Shown here piece by piece: positions 45,027-55,210 of a stretch of DNA of 64,000 bases. A model generated the notes under the pieces. That model searched no databases, was not told where the DNA came from, and saw only the letters and a list, made by a program, of their open reading frames with translations. Made by a program: the position numbers and the translations under genes. Every line of letters begins with the position of its first letter. Position 1 is the stretch's first letter. The DNA is from Anastrepha obliqua (Eukaryota > Arthropoda > Insecta > Diptera > Tephritidae), in assembly GCF_027943255.1 (NCBI RefSeq), contig NC_072894.1:127711601-127775600 (forward strand). The letters are read 5' to 3'.

Positions 45027-45957
45027 AAGGGTGTTTTTTTAGAGGTTAGGTTTTCAAGTTGGCACTACTTTTTTCGTAGATGGTCTTTTTGATAGCTGTC
45101 ACTTGATTTATGCTCAGTTTGGTTTGCCATTTCATAATGAATAGACTTACACCTGAACAACGTTTGCAAATCGTGCAAATTTATTACGAAAATAATAATG
45201 GTTCGGTTCGCGCGACGCATCGAAGAAAATTTTATTCAGCGATGAAGCTCACTTTTGGTTGAATGGGTATGTCAATAAGCAAAATTGTCGCATTTGGAGT
45301 GAACATAATCCACAAGCCATTGCTGAGACGCCGTTATATCCTCAAAAAGTCACTGTTTGGTGTGCTCTATGGGCAGAGGGAATCATTGGTCCATATTTCT
45401 TTAAAAATGAAGCCGGCCATAATGTTACAGTCAATGGAGAGCGCTATAAAGCCATGATTAATGACTTTTTCGTACCTGAATTGGACGATGTTGATGTGGA
45501 CGACCTTTGGTTCCAACAAGACGGCGCTACATGCCATACAGCCAACGCAACAATCGATTTATTGAAGGAAACTTTTGGTGAGCGCATTATCTCGCGCCGT
45601 GGACCTGTGGCGTGGCCTCCAAGATCGTGCGATATAACACCGCTGGACTATTTCTTGTGGGGCTATGTGAAGTCGCTTGTCTACGCAGATAAGCCCGAGA
45701 CGATTGACGTCTTGGAAGAGAATATTCAGCGCGTTATTGCTGACATACGGCCCCAATTGCTGCAAAAAGTGGTCGAAAATTGGGCCTCTCGGCTGGAATT
45801 TATTCGAGCCAGCCGCGGCGGCCACTTGCCCGAAATCATTTTTAAAACATAATGGCAAACGCTTATCTTTATAATAAAGCTAAATTCTTGGCCATAACAT
45901 TAAATTATATACGTTTTATTTCATCTTGAAAACCTAACCTCTAAAAAAAACACCCTT
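45027..45957 (+). mobile_element. Internally deleted DUF4817-type transposon in a SINE
   Basis: TIRs are nearly perfect: AAGGGTGTTTTTTTAGAGG on the left against AAGGGTGTTTTTTTTAGAGG on the right, continuing TTAGGTTTTCAAG. TA flanks at 45025-45026 and 45958-45959. The element is 931 bp against about 1.3 kb for full members. The high TIR match suggests a recent insertion. Confidence 0.92.
45137..45852 (+). pseudogene. DUF4817-type transposase lacking its central region
   Basis: ATG at 45137 gives MNRLTPEQRLQIVQIYYENNNGSVRATHR (first HTH). The frame breaks at the deletion, and from about 45220 the second frame reads FSDEAHFWLNGYVNKQNCRIWSEHNPQAIA...TVWCALWAEGIIGPYFF. Next comes WFQQDGATCHTANATIDLLKETFGERIISRRGPVAWPPRSCDITPLDYFLWG, and then the C-terminus to GGHLPEIIFKT. 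All three acidic positions are present; 36 residues lie between the second and third Asp (DGAT to SCD). The DDE domain is intact in sequence but cannot be made from this start without a frameshift. Confidence 0.88.
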
Positions 45958-48000
45958 TATATGCCGTTCGGAGTCGGCTTGAAACTGTAGGTATCTCCAT
46001 TTGTGGAACAACATGAAGACGCACGCCACAAATAGGGGAGGATATCGGCCAAACATTCAAAAAGAGTGTAAGCGCCAATTATATACTCGTGCATATAATC
46101 TATTAATTTTTTATTTAATTATTATGATTAGGTACAATAATACAATTATTATACTTAATAACTAAGAGGAGTGCTAGCAGCCAAGGCCTTCGACTCTAAT
46201 CTATTAATTATTTTTCGCACTACTTTGAAGTTTTGAGAGGAGTGTCATTTTATTATGGGCTTGCACATTCACTTTGTTTTTTTATTAGATTGATTGTACT
46301 TTTTTCGTTGTAGCCCCCATTTCCCCTCATTTATAGATTACTCCTTGTACTTTTTTTAATGAATAAAATTATAGGATATCACAGTGAGTGAGTGAGAGTG
46401 CTTTATAATTTGTATTTAAACTTAACAATCTATACTAATATTATAAATAGGAAAACTTTGTTTGTTTGTTTGTTTGTAACGAATAGGCTCAAAAACTACT
46501 GGACCGATTTTAAAAATTCTTTCACCATTCGAAAACTACATTATCCACGAGTAACATGGATTACATTTTATTTTGGAAAAAAGTAGGGTTCCGTAAGATA
46601 TTTGGATTTTTCGGACACAAACTGAAAAAAATCTTATATATAAAATAAAGTCAACTTTTTGTGTGTGTTCGCTAACCGGCCGTGTCTGCACCGAATTAAA
46701 CCAAACTTACACACATTGTTAAGAAGGTATTGAAGATGGTTTCCGTATAGTTTGGATACCTATTGGTGGATAGGGCTCGAGATATAGGTCAAAACGTGGA
46801 CCCGGGTAACCTTCGGATGTGTATATACAATATGGGTATCAAATTGAAGCTGTTGGTGAATGCTTTAGTACAGAGTATTTTTCATGCCGCTCCGTGACTG
46901 GGGTCTCGAGATATAGGTCAAAACGTGGACCCGGGTAACCTTTGGTTGTGTATGTACAATATGGGTATCAAATGAAAGCTGTTGATAAGTGCTTCAATAC
47001 GGGGTAATTTTCATACCTATTGATGACTAGGGTCTGGAAATATATGCCAAAACGTGGACCCGCCGTGTCTTTGCACCGAATTAAACCAAACTTACACACA
47101 TTGTTAAGGAGGTATTGAAGATGATTTCCGTATAGTTTGAATACCTATTGGTAGATAGGGTCTCGAGATATAGGTCAAAACGTGGACCCGGGTAACCTTC
47201 GGATGTGTATGTACAATATGGGTATCAAATGGAAGGTGTTGGTGAATTCTTTAGTTCAGAGTATTTCCATCCGCTCCGTGACTAGGGTCTCGAGATAGAG
47301 ACCAAAACGTGGACCCTAGAATGTGTTTGTACAATATGGGTATCAAATGAAAGCTGTTGATAAGTGCTTTAATACGGGGTAATTTTCATACCTATTGATG
47401 ACTAGGGTCTGGAAATTTATGCCAAAACGTGTACCCGCCGTGTCTTTGCACCGAATTAAACCAAACTTACACACATTGTTAAGGAGGTATTGAAGATGAT
47501 TTCCGTATAGTTTGAATACCTATTGGAAGATAGGGTCTGGAGATATAGGTCAAAACGTGGACCCGGGTAATCTTCGGACGTGTATGTACAATATGGGTAT
47601 CAAATGGAAGCTGTTGGTGAATGCTTTAGTTCAGAGTATTTTTCATGCCGCTCCGTGACTAGGGTCTCGAGATAGGGACCAAAACGTGGAGCCTAGAATG
47701 TGTTTGTACAATATGGATATCAAATTGAAGCTGTTGGTGAATGCCTTAGTACAGAGTATTTTTCATGCCGCTACGTGACTGGGGTCTCGAGATATAGGTC
47801 AAGACGTGGACCCGGGTAACCTTTGGTTGTGTATGTACAATATGGGTATCAATTGAAAGCTGTTGATAAGTGCTTTAATACGGGGTAATTTTCATACCTA
47901 TTGATGACTAGGTCTCGAAATATATGCCAAAACGTGGACCCGCCGTGTCTTTGCACCGAATTAAACCAAACTTATGCACATTGTTAAGTAAGTATTGAAA

Positions 48001-48198
48001 ATGGGTTTCGTAAAGTTTGGTTGTAATTCGGAGCAGTGGCAACGGGTGCAGCGTTCTTTTGAGCCAGCCATAATGTCGCTTACTTTTTTAACGCTTGGGG
48101 TGGAACTGAACTGTCAAATTGACAGTGTGAGTTACAATGTGTCAATATTTCTTTCTGATTTGGATGCCATAAGGAAAAAACGTAAGTGCAACATGTAA
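48001..48198 (+). CDS. Small ORF in the Helitron, second copy, unknown
   Basis: 65 codons starting MGFVKFGCNSEQW, near-identical to 37285-37482, with the same GTAAGT inside the last codons. No recognised domain. It is followed by the same hairpin as in the other copy. Either an element-encoded peptide, a captured exon or chance. Confidence 0.35.
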   Translation: MGFVKFGCNSEQWQRVQRSFEPAIMSLTFLTLGVELNCQIDSVSYNVSIFLSDLDAIRKKRKCNM

Positions 48199-48384
48199 AA
48201 ATTGTTTGTGAATTTTTTTGGAGTGGATTTTGGAACAGTAAATAATTTCTTACGAAATTTGAGAATTTAATGTGAAATCCGAATGAAATTATGTGTTCGT
48301 GGAAAAAACAATTTTTTTCGTTTTTTTTTTTTGAAAAATATAAATGGATAATGGTTAAAAAAGCTCCAATGCTTAATAAAACAT

Positions 48385-48505
48385 ATAAATTGAAACGAAA
48401 AATTCATGGATGATCAGGAAAAAAGACGATTGTTTATTCATATGCGTTGATTTGAAATTTAAAAACAATCTTCTTTTTTCCTGATTTTCAATTTATATTT
48501 TATGT
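48385..48505. repeat. Inverted repeat, stem-loop inside the Helitron (second copy)
   Basis: TATAAATTGAAA, then ATCAGGAAAAAAGACGATTG, is opposed by CAATCTTCTTTTTTCCTGAT and TTTCAATTTATA, matching the arrangement at 37660-37790. Confidence 0.85.
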
Positions 48506-48919
48506 TTACTCAAAAACAAATAGAAAAACAAAAAATATTGTTTATGCCAAAGCGCTTGAATAAAGAATAAAGAAATAAATAATATGAAAACCATATATTT
48601 TCTATTCTAAACCATATCTATTCTATTTTAGTGTGCCCAGCGAAGGGGGCCGGGTTTGCTAGTTGTAAATAAAGAAATTACAAACGATAATTTGCATTAT
48701 TAAAATCATTATAGAAAAGCAATCGCTTACTGATTGCTCAACTGATTTGAGCTCTTTCTTTTTTTTTTGTTGTTAGGTTGTCACATCTGTGATGAACATT
48801 CCTACCAAAATTTTATCGTCATGACTTGACATTTGCTCAACGTGTTTGTATTAAATGTTGCGTTACAAATGGATTTATTGGTGTGATAACCTTAGAAATG
48901 TTGGAAAATTTTTTGGTAA

Positions 48920-51304
48920 TCTATACTTATGTACCTATAAATAAAAATGGAGACGTTTTGTTGTGTTCGTTAGTCGCCGACTCACGCCTAAACGCATTCA
49001 CCGATTTCACTCAAACTTTCACAGATTATTAGTATTAGTCCATAGATGGTTTATGTGAAGTTTTGAAGAAATCGGTAAAAGTATGCGTGCGTTGTGTAAG
49101 TGTGAAAAATACAATATTTGCGTGTTTCCCTTATACGGACATTACGTATACGGAATGAGAATACACGCAAATGAATAGAATATACACAGACATGAATAAC
49201 ATTGTTTCGATGTTGAGTGACGTATGCGACTGTATTATTCGTAACGCAATAGTTGTCCTCTCTTTTCTTTCCTTTTTATGCATGCGTGACACAGCATCAA
49301 AGCACATTGCTTTTTTTTTAAACTGGAAAAATAGTTTGAGCTTCATTTTAACGTTTTATGATTTAGATAAAATAAAAATTCGTTAAATATATTTGATTCC
49401 ATTAATAACCATAAGCCTGTATATTTCGAAGTTCAAAGTTTTTGGACAAATATTGAAACGTTTACTTAAATTAAATGTTAAATACATATATATAAATGCG
49501 CAAATGTAAAAGTTTAGATGGATTTAAAATATACGAAATTATTCAGCGATTGAATCCATACATTTTTTGAAATGCATCAATATGGATCGTAAGTCGCCAT
49601 AAATGTTCTTTTAAAAAATAAAATGTGTTATATTAATTTGATGGTAGCTCGAGTATTAAGATCAGGTTTCTATTAGTATAACTTTGTTCATGGGTTTGCG
49701 TAATTTTTTTGTGGTGAAAGTCTAAAACCAAGAAAAGAAAACGCGAAAGCCGACGAGCATGTGAAGAATTGCATCTACTTGAAGATGCTAATCATTGGGA
49801 TGCAACACTTGCAGATGCATCCGCAACAGGTACACCGCATCAAATACGGATCCATTGCAACTGTGGCAAAGTTATCGTGATTATATGACCGAAGATATCT
49901 TGAATAGAATGCGTCGTATTTCTGCAAATCAGGAATTACTCATTACACTGGAAATGTATAACGAGACATTGATTATTATTGAAGATACATATGTGCTTAG
50001 CAGTTGCAAATAAATTATTGTCACAATTAGGTTTACCACCTCCTAATCGAGCAATGCATGACGTATTTAATCAAGATATACAACGTGAACAACAATACGA
50101 TATAAATGATCTTAACACATTTATAAATTTGAATCTGCCGAAATTGAATATAGAACAAAAACATTCATATGACACTATAATGCAAACTATACAAAACAAA
50201 AGTGGAGGAATGTTTTTTTAGATGCGCCAGGTGGCACCGGTAAAACGTTTTTGATTTCGTTGTTATTAGCGACTGTAAGATCACAAAACAATATAGCATT
50301 AGCGCTTGCATCGTCTGGAATAGCTGCTACATTATTAGATGGTGGCCATACAGCGCATTCCGCACTTAAATTACCATTGAATATGCAAATTAATGAAAAT
50401 CCAACATGTAACATTTCAAAAAATTCTGGAATGGGAAGAGTTTTGCAGCAATGCAAATTAATTGTGTGGGATGAATGTACAATGGCAGATAATACTCGTA
50501 ATCAAGAAATATTTGGTGGCGCTTTAATATTATTGTCTGGTGATTTTCGTCAAACTTTGCCAGTAATTCCCCGTTCAACACCAGCAGATGAATTAAAAGC
50601 ATGTTTAAAGACATCCCATTTATGGCGGCACGTAAAAACTTTGACTTTGAAAACAAATCTGCGAGTTTATTTGCAAAATTATGCATCGGCTGACGAATTT
50701 TCAAGACAACTTCTGAAGATAGGAAATGGACAAATTCCTATTGATATTCGCTTACAATTGAAAGTTGGTGCACCAATTATTTTACTTAGAAATTTAAATC
50801 AGCCACGATTGTGTAACGGAACAAGATTAGCAGTCAAAAAGGTCATTAATAATCTTATTGAAGCAACAATTTTAAAAGAAAAATTCAAAGGTGACGACGT
50901 ATTGATTCCGCGTATTCCGCTGATTCCACCAGATTTAGCTTTTGACTTCAAAAGATTGCAATTTCCAATACGTCTTGCATTTGCAATGACAATAAACAAA
51001 GCACAAGGACAATCGCTGGAATTATGCGGAATTGACTTAGAATATCCATGCTTCTCCGACGGACAATTATATGTATCATGTTCACGTGTAGGAAAGCCAT
51101 CAGTTCTGTTTATTTATACCACAACTCAGGGCAAAATAAAAAATGTAGTTTACGAAAAGGCTTTGCGTTAGTTTAAGTTTAAAATTAACATTAACTTTAT
51201 ATTGTAAAAAAAGAATAAATACACATAGAGTGAATTTAAATCGAGTGTTTATTATTAATTTCTAATTTTGATATGCCTAGCGAAGCAGGCAGAGGGTCCG
51301 CTAG
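48920..51304 (+). mobile_element. Helitron keeping a helicase relic
   Basis: Starts TCTATACTTATGTACCTATA after A. A Helitron-like leader follows (TTGTTGTGTTCGTTAG, CCTAAACGCATTCACCGA). Ends GGGTCCGCTAG before T (51305). The terminal hairpin TGCCT-AGCGAAGC-AGGCA lies just upstream. The 2.4-kb length and the helicase without the HUH nuclease show a deletion derivative of an autonomous element (usually over 5 kb). Confidence 0.88.
49745..51171 (+). pseudogene. Helitron Pif1-like helicase domain, frameshifted
   Basis: Pieces in order: EELHLLEDANHWDATLADA, LQLWQSYRDYMTEDILNRMRR, MYNETLIIIED, VANKLLSQLGLPPPNRAMHD, LPKLNIEQKHSYDTIM, then a run of T causing a frame change. The 306-codon open frame 50251-51171 follows, which together with the preceding bases gives LDAPGGTGKTFLISLLL (Walker A). 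It continues with IVWDECTMAD (Walker B), LLSGDFRQTLPVI, a stretch with two in-frame deletions, and RLAFAMTINKAQGQSLE and YVSCSRVGKP at the C-terminus. In the intact family this helicase is fused to the rolling-circle Rep nuclease, missing here. It is the better preserved of the two helicase relics. Confidence 0.88.
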
Positions 51305-51309
51305 TGATA

Positions 51310-51780
51310 CTCTAAAGAAAGCAGCCATTTACTAGTATCACGAATGCTTCAGAAGAGATCATGAATCCATCGAGGATGACGAACAAAGTGGCAGGCCTTA
51401 ACATCGAAAACTGATGAAAACATTAGCCCAGTGAAAGAGAAGTTGATCAAAAAGCGCAAAAACAAAAACATCAGAGAGCTGGCAGAGGACTTGAACATTG
51501 CTTATGGATCCATTCAGCACATTGTAGTTAATGATTTGGGCTTGCGCTGTGTTGCCGCAAAATTGGTCCCATATAATCTCTTATGCAAAAAAGAAACCAC
51601 GTTGGTATTGTCAAATACATAATTTCTAAAGCTGAATTCAACTCAACATTGATTAAACGCATCATTACTGGAGAGAAACGTGGATTTATGAGTACGACAC
51701 GCAATCCAGACATCAGACGACTGAGTGGAGAACTCCGAATAAACTGAAATTAATGAAGAGAAGAAAACACGTAATTTTAG
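51310..51780 (+). pseudogene. mariner (SETMAR-like) transposase N-terminal half, degenerate
   Basis: HECFKRGHESIEDDERSGRP is readable from about 51345, then (open 51431-51622) VKEKLIKKRKNKNIRELAEDLNIAYGSIQHIVVNDLGLRCVAAKLVPYNL, the second HTH of mariner transposases. Near 51625 ISKAEFNSTLIKRIITGEKRGF appears, where the family has ITGDETW; the catalytic Asp is lost. EYDTQS...TEWRTPNK-like sequence follows to about 51745. No C-terminal half. It directly abuts the 3' end of the Helitron. Confidence 0.8.
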
Positions 51781-51786
51781 TACATA

Positions 51787-52705
51787 TAGCGTTTTTCAAT
51801 AGGTGCGCTTCACCTTTTTTCTGATAGGGAGGGCGAACGACGTAATATTTTTTATTTTTTGCTTGTTATTTGTAAACTTCATTAGTATACATTTCATCAT
51901 GGAACGCTACACACTTGAGCAACGATTGCAAATCGTGCAAATTTTTTATGCAAATAATCGTGCAAATTTCCAAAAAATCATCTTCAGTGATGAAGCTCAC
52001 TTTTGTCTCAATGGCTTTGCCAACAAGAAAAATATGCGTTACTGGGCAGAAAGCAATCCACACGTGATTCATGAGGCACCGTTGCATCCCGAAAAAATCA
52101 CTGTTTGGTGCGGTTTACATGCCGGCGGCGTAATTGGCCCATATTTTTTCGTTGACGAGAACAATCGCCACGTTACTGTGAATGGAAATCGATACCACGA
52201 CATGATAAACGATTATTTTTGGCCGCAATTGAATGGTATGGACTTAGACGACATGTGGTTTCAACAGGACGGGGCCACAAGCCACACTGCACACGCTACA
52301 ATTGATTTGTTGAAGAGTAAGTTCGATGAGCGCATTATTTCCAGAAATGGACCGGTCGAATGGCCGCCGCGCTCGTGTGATTTGACGCCTCTAGACTATT
52401 TTCTTTGGGGTTATGTGAAGTCATTGGTCTACAGTAACAAGCCGGCGACGATTTGTGAGCTCAGAGCCAATATTGAACGCGAAATTGCTGGAATTTCGGC
52501 CGATTTATGCAAAAGAGTGGTCGAAAATTGGGTTCAACGATTGGACTTCGTAAAACGTGAACGCGGTGGTCATGCAAAAGAAATCGAATTTCATACTTCA
52601 ATGTATATGTTCAAACTCGATAATAAAAAAAAATTAGTTAAAAAAGTCAAACCGTTTGTGTTTTATTCAAAAAAAAAGTTGAAGCGCTCTTACTGAAAAA
52701 CGCTT
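51787..52705 (+). mobile_element. Internally deleted DUF4817-type transposon
   Basis: Left end TAGCGTTTTTCAATAGGTGC; reverse complement of the right end AAGCGTTTTTCAGTAAGAGC. TA at 51785-51786 and 52706-52707. About 0.4 kb shorter than full members because the region between the two DNA-binding parts and the catalytic domain is lost. Confidence 0.88.
51899..52696 (+). CDS. Open but truncated DUF4817-type transposase
   Basis: From the ATG at 51899 (preceded by an upstream in-frame extension to 51803) the protein is about 265 residues. MERYTLEQRLQIVQIFYANNR (first HTH) is joined in frame to NFQKIIFSDEAHFCLNGFANKKNMRYW (first Asp). It runs on through TVWCGLHAGGVIGPYFF, MWFQQDGATSHTAHATIDLL (second Asp), PPRSCDLTPLDYFLWG (third Asp; 36 residues between the last two) and GGHAKEIEF. 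The family usually has about 350 residues. The second HTH and linker are missing, so binding to TIRs is doubtful even though all catalytic Asp residues remain. It could act only as a competitor, if expressed at all. Confidence 0.75.
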   Translation: MERYTLEQRLQIVQIFYANNRANFQKIIFSDEAHFCLNGFANKKNMRYWAESNPHVIHEAPLHPEKITVWCGLHAGGVIGPYFFVDENNRHVTVNGNRYHDMINDYFWPQLNGMDLDDMWFQQDGATSHTAHATIDLLKSKFDERIISRNGPVEWPPRSCDLTPLDYFLWGYVKSLVYSNKPATICELRANIEREIAGISADLCKRVVENWVQRLDFVKRERGGHAKEIEFHTSMYMFKLDNKKKLVKKVKPFVFYSKKKLKRSY

Positions 52706-52707
52706 TA

Positions 52708-53190
52708 CAACTCTTTTTTGTGGATTACCACGGTATTGTACACCACGAATTTTTGCCACGTCACTTTTGAGAAATAAACTTTTATTTTGAATATTCTGAA
52801 TATATTCCGGGAACTTTTTTTGACCAAGGTAGTATGTGCAGCGCCTTCATCAAACAGTAATTTATGTTGTGTGTAATTTTAAGTTGTACTCAACCATACC
52901 TGCAACCTACACCATATAATTCGATTATATTATATTTTCAATGTAGCACCGCAAAACCGCATACAATAATTCTAGTAATTCTAAATAATAAGAATAATAA
53001 TTCTAAATAATAAGATACACATACTATATGTATGTATGTATGTAAGTTAGCACAACAATCTGTCCACCAATCATTGTATTAAAGTGCACTAGCAACAATG
53101 TTGTTGAGTAAATGTGTAAGTTAGTACAACAATTTGCACACTAATCATTGTACTGAAATACTATATACTAATATACACTACTACTATACT
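52708..53190. other. No gene seen
   Basis: TATGTATGTATG microsatellite near 53028-53044; imperfect direct repeat of a GTTAGCACAACAATCTGTCC / GTTAGTACAACAATTTGCAC stretch at about 53045 and 53120. Confidence 0.5.
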
Positions 53191-53191
53191 A

Positions 53192-53503
53192 TAATTGGCG
53201 CGTACACCCTTTTTGGGTGTTTGGCCGAGATTCTCCTCCTATTTGTGGTGTGCGTCTTGATGTTGTTCCACAAATGGAGGGACCTACAGTTTCAGGCCGA
53301 CTCCGAACGACAGATATTTTATGAGGGGCTTTTTCATGGCAGAAATACACTCGGAGGTTTGCCATTGCCTGCCGAGGGGCGACCGTTATTAGACAAATAT
53401 TTTTCTTCATTTTGGTGTTTCACCGAGATTCGAACCCACCGTCTCTCTGTGAATTGCGAATGGTAGTCACGCACTAACCCATTGGGCTACGGCGGCCGCC
53501 GAA
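53192..53503 (-). repeat. SINE, near full length, minus strand
   Basis: Minus-strand head GGCGGCCGCCGTAGCCCAATG ends at 53503. B box GGGTTCGAATCTCGG. The 3' end GGGTGTACGCGCCAATTATAG is at 53192-53215. GAAATATACTA just after the head resembles GAAATACTATATACTA before the tail, an imperfect candidate target duplication. Confidence 0.85.
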
Positions 53504-53916
53504 ATATACTAACAACAATATTGTTGGGTAAATATGTAATTTTAATAAAATGCTGCGTTATTAAAAAGCGCTCGAATTGCCAAATTCGTTCACAGAGTTA
53601 AGCACTTTTCTAATAACCTAACAACAACAATATTAAGTTATTTCGCCTGCACTTACTTACTTCCAGCGGAAGTCGCGCCGCCGTAATATAATTCGCTATT
53701 GCCCAATGAGTTGACTAAAATTACATTGTAGCAACTCCACATGTAATAATCGGTAAATAAGAACACAAATAAACAAATATAAAACTATTGTAAAGAAGAA
53801 CACAAACCAAATATATTTACTGTAAATATAAAAGAAGAAATTTCAATAAAATGTTCATTTGCCTGCCCAACTCCACTAGTTTAATTTTGGTGAAGGGTCG
53901 ATAATTTGTATATGTA
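53504..53916. other. No gene seen
   Basis: AT-rich; no recognised feature. Confidence 0.4.
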
Positions 53917-54460
53917 AAGGGTGGTTCAATTTTAAAGGCCGGTGTTGATTTTGAATAAAATATAATTTTTTGAAAAAATTATTGTTATTTCTCTTTATTA
54001 TGATAATATTGGTATAGCTCAATTACGTATGGAACAAAATATCGACCGAATTGCCGCCACAGCCTTGGCGGCACACCTCCGAAGACCACCAAATGCAAAC
54101 AGTTCCTTATCTAAAGAGTGGTTAAGTTTCAAGGGCCGGTGTTGATTTTGAATAAAATGCAATTTTTTTTTTTAATTATTATCATTTATTTTTATTATGA
54201 TAATACTGATATGGCTCAATTACGTATGGAACAAAATATCGCCCAAATAGCCGTCGCGGCCTCGGCGGCACACCTCCATCCGATGGCGCTGAAGCATAAT
54301 TGAGGTTCTATGCCGTTAATGTGCATAATTATCTCCTCTTTTAGCTCTTGAATTGTACATCTTTTCTTTCAAATAACCCCAAAGAAAGAAGTCCAAAGGT
54401 GTCGTTGACGTTTAGGTGTGGCTTACATTCAACATCGACCATTGAAATTTAACCACCCTT
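53917..54460. mobile_element. TIR element with TA target and duplicated left end
   Basis: Left end AAGGGTGGTTCAATTTTAAA; reverse complement of the right end AAGGGTGGTTAAATTTCAAT; TA flanks (53915-53916 and 54461-54462). The first 190 bp or so are repeated in tandem: AAGAGTGGTTAAGTTTCAAG starts again at 54113, and the stretch GGCTCAATTACGTATGGAAC occurs in both copies. The terminal AAGGGTG matches the DUF4817-type elements at 44-46 kb, so it is probably a non-autonomous relative. Only scraps of coding sequence are likely. Confidence 0.8.
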
Positions 54461-54463
54461 TAT

Positions 54464-55160
54464 ATGGCGGAGCTCTTCGCCATAATGGAAACAATGGCAA
54501 TCATACCCAAAATATGGTTCGAGAAAATAAAAATTAAAAACTTTCGGACAGCCAATCGATTCTCAAAGTCTTGAATAGTCAAAAGTCCTAATAGAGTGTA
54601 ACAATGCACTCAACAAACTGACCACTCATAATCAGGTCTCACTGATTTGGGTACCAGGACATGAGAGACACGAAGGAAACGAGAAGGCAGACTTTTATGG
54701 CAAAAAAGGGGTAGGTAGCAGGGCTATTTATTGGACCAAACCTATTTTAGGCTTTAACAAAAATAATATAAAAAAGGAAACCAAAAAATTGATCCAAACT
54801 AAAGTTAGAGAACACTGGAACGGCACAAGCGGCCTTAGTCACTCCAAAAAGTTTTTGAACTTCAATGCCAACAGAGCAAAATCTGCTCTAACCCTAGATA
54901 AAAAGGGCCTCAGATTACTCTGTGGAGCACTTGCAGGTCACTTTGCCTGTAATAAACACTTTAACACAATGGGGTTATCTAGTACAAGATTATGCAGGTT
55001 CTGCTGTGATGAAGAGGAATCTTTGAAACACTTAATCACCAACTGTGAGGCATTAGGCCACAGGTGACACAGAATCCTGGGCTCGTACCTACTAGGGGAG
55101 GAAGACCTACAATTGCTCCCTCCTAAGAGCTGGTTCGATTCCTCGGTATACTAAACAATT
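54464..55160 (+). pseudogene. LINE ORF2: RNase H to C-terminus (same family as 23.1 kb)
   Basis: AELFAIMETMA near 54466 and DSQSL (RNase H Asp) near 54560 are followed by NQVSLIWVPGHERHEGNEKADFYGKKG, which carries the conserved His and Asp of RNase H. The open frame 54789-55067 continues VREHWNGTSG...NRAKSALTLDKKGLRLLCGALAGHFACNKHFNTMGLSSTRLCRFCCDEEESLKHLITNCEALGHR, the zinc-binding C-terminus (CRFC...H...C). One stop, then LGSYLLGEEDLQLLPPKSWFDSSVY to the end. Reverse transcriptase is not present. The 3' end is the same as the fragment at 23140-23241. Confidence 0.82.
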
Positions 55161-55210
55161 ATAATTAAGTAATTATAAGATATGTTGTATACTAATATAT
55201 GTATATAAAC

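Larger units (their letters stand above)
44852..46090 (+). repeat. SINE split by a DNA transposon
   Basis: Left part 44852-45026: head GACCGCCGTAGCCGAATAAG, B-box region GTAGGTTCGA (then TTTTTCAATTAG in place of the normal body start), TCGGTCGCCCCTCGG and CTCCTCATAAAAA. Right part 45958-46090: TATGCCGTTCGGAGTCGGC through GTAAGCGCCAATTATA. The transposon 45027-45957 lies exactly at the TA of AAAATATCTGCCG in the SINE body. Confidence 0.85.
46429..48662 (+). mobile_element. Non-autonomous Helitron with satellite core (copy of 36.3 kb)
   Basis: Starts TCTATACTAATATTATAAAT after A and ends GGGTTTGCTAG before T (48663). A GTTTGTTTGTTTG tract and CTCAAAAACTACTGGACCG, common in animal Helitron 5' ends, lie within the first 100 bases. 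The core has more of the roughly 130-bp units than the 36.3-kb copy, so the element is longer (2.23 against 1.64 kb). The 3' hairpin GCCC-AGCGAAGG-GGGC lies about 12 bases before CTAG. Confidence 0.92.

Noticed and set aside
46770..47960. Satellite DNA array, possibly centromeric
   Set aside because: The roughly 130-bp units lie within Helitron boundaries and recur in two other Helitrons, so they are internal to the element.
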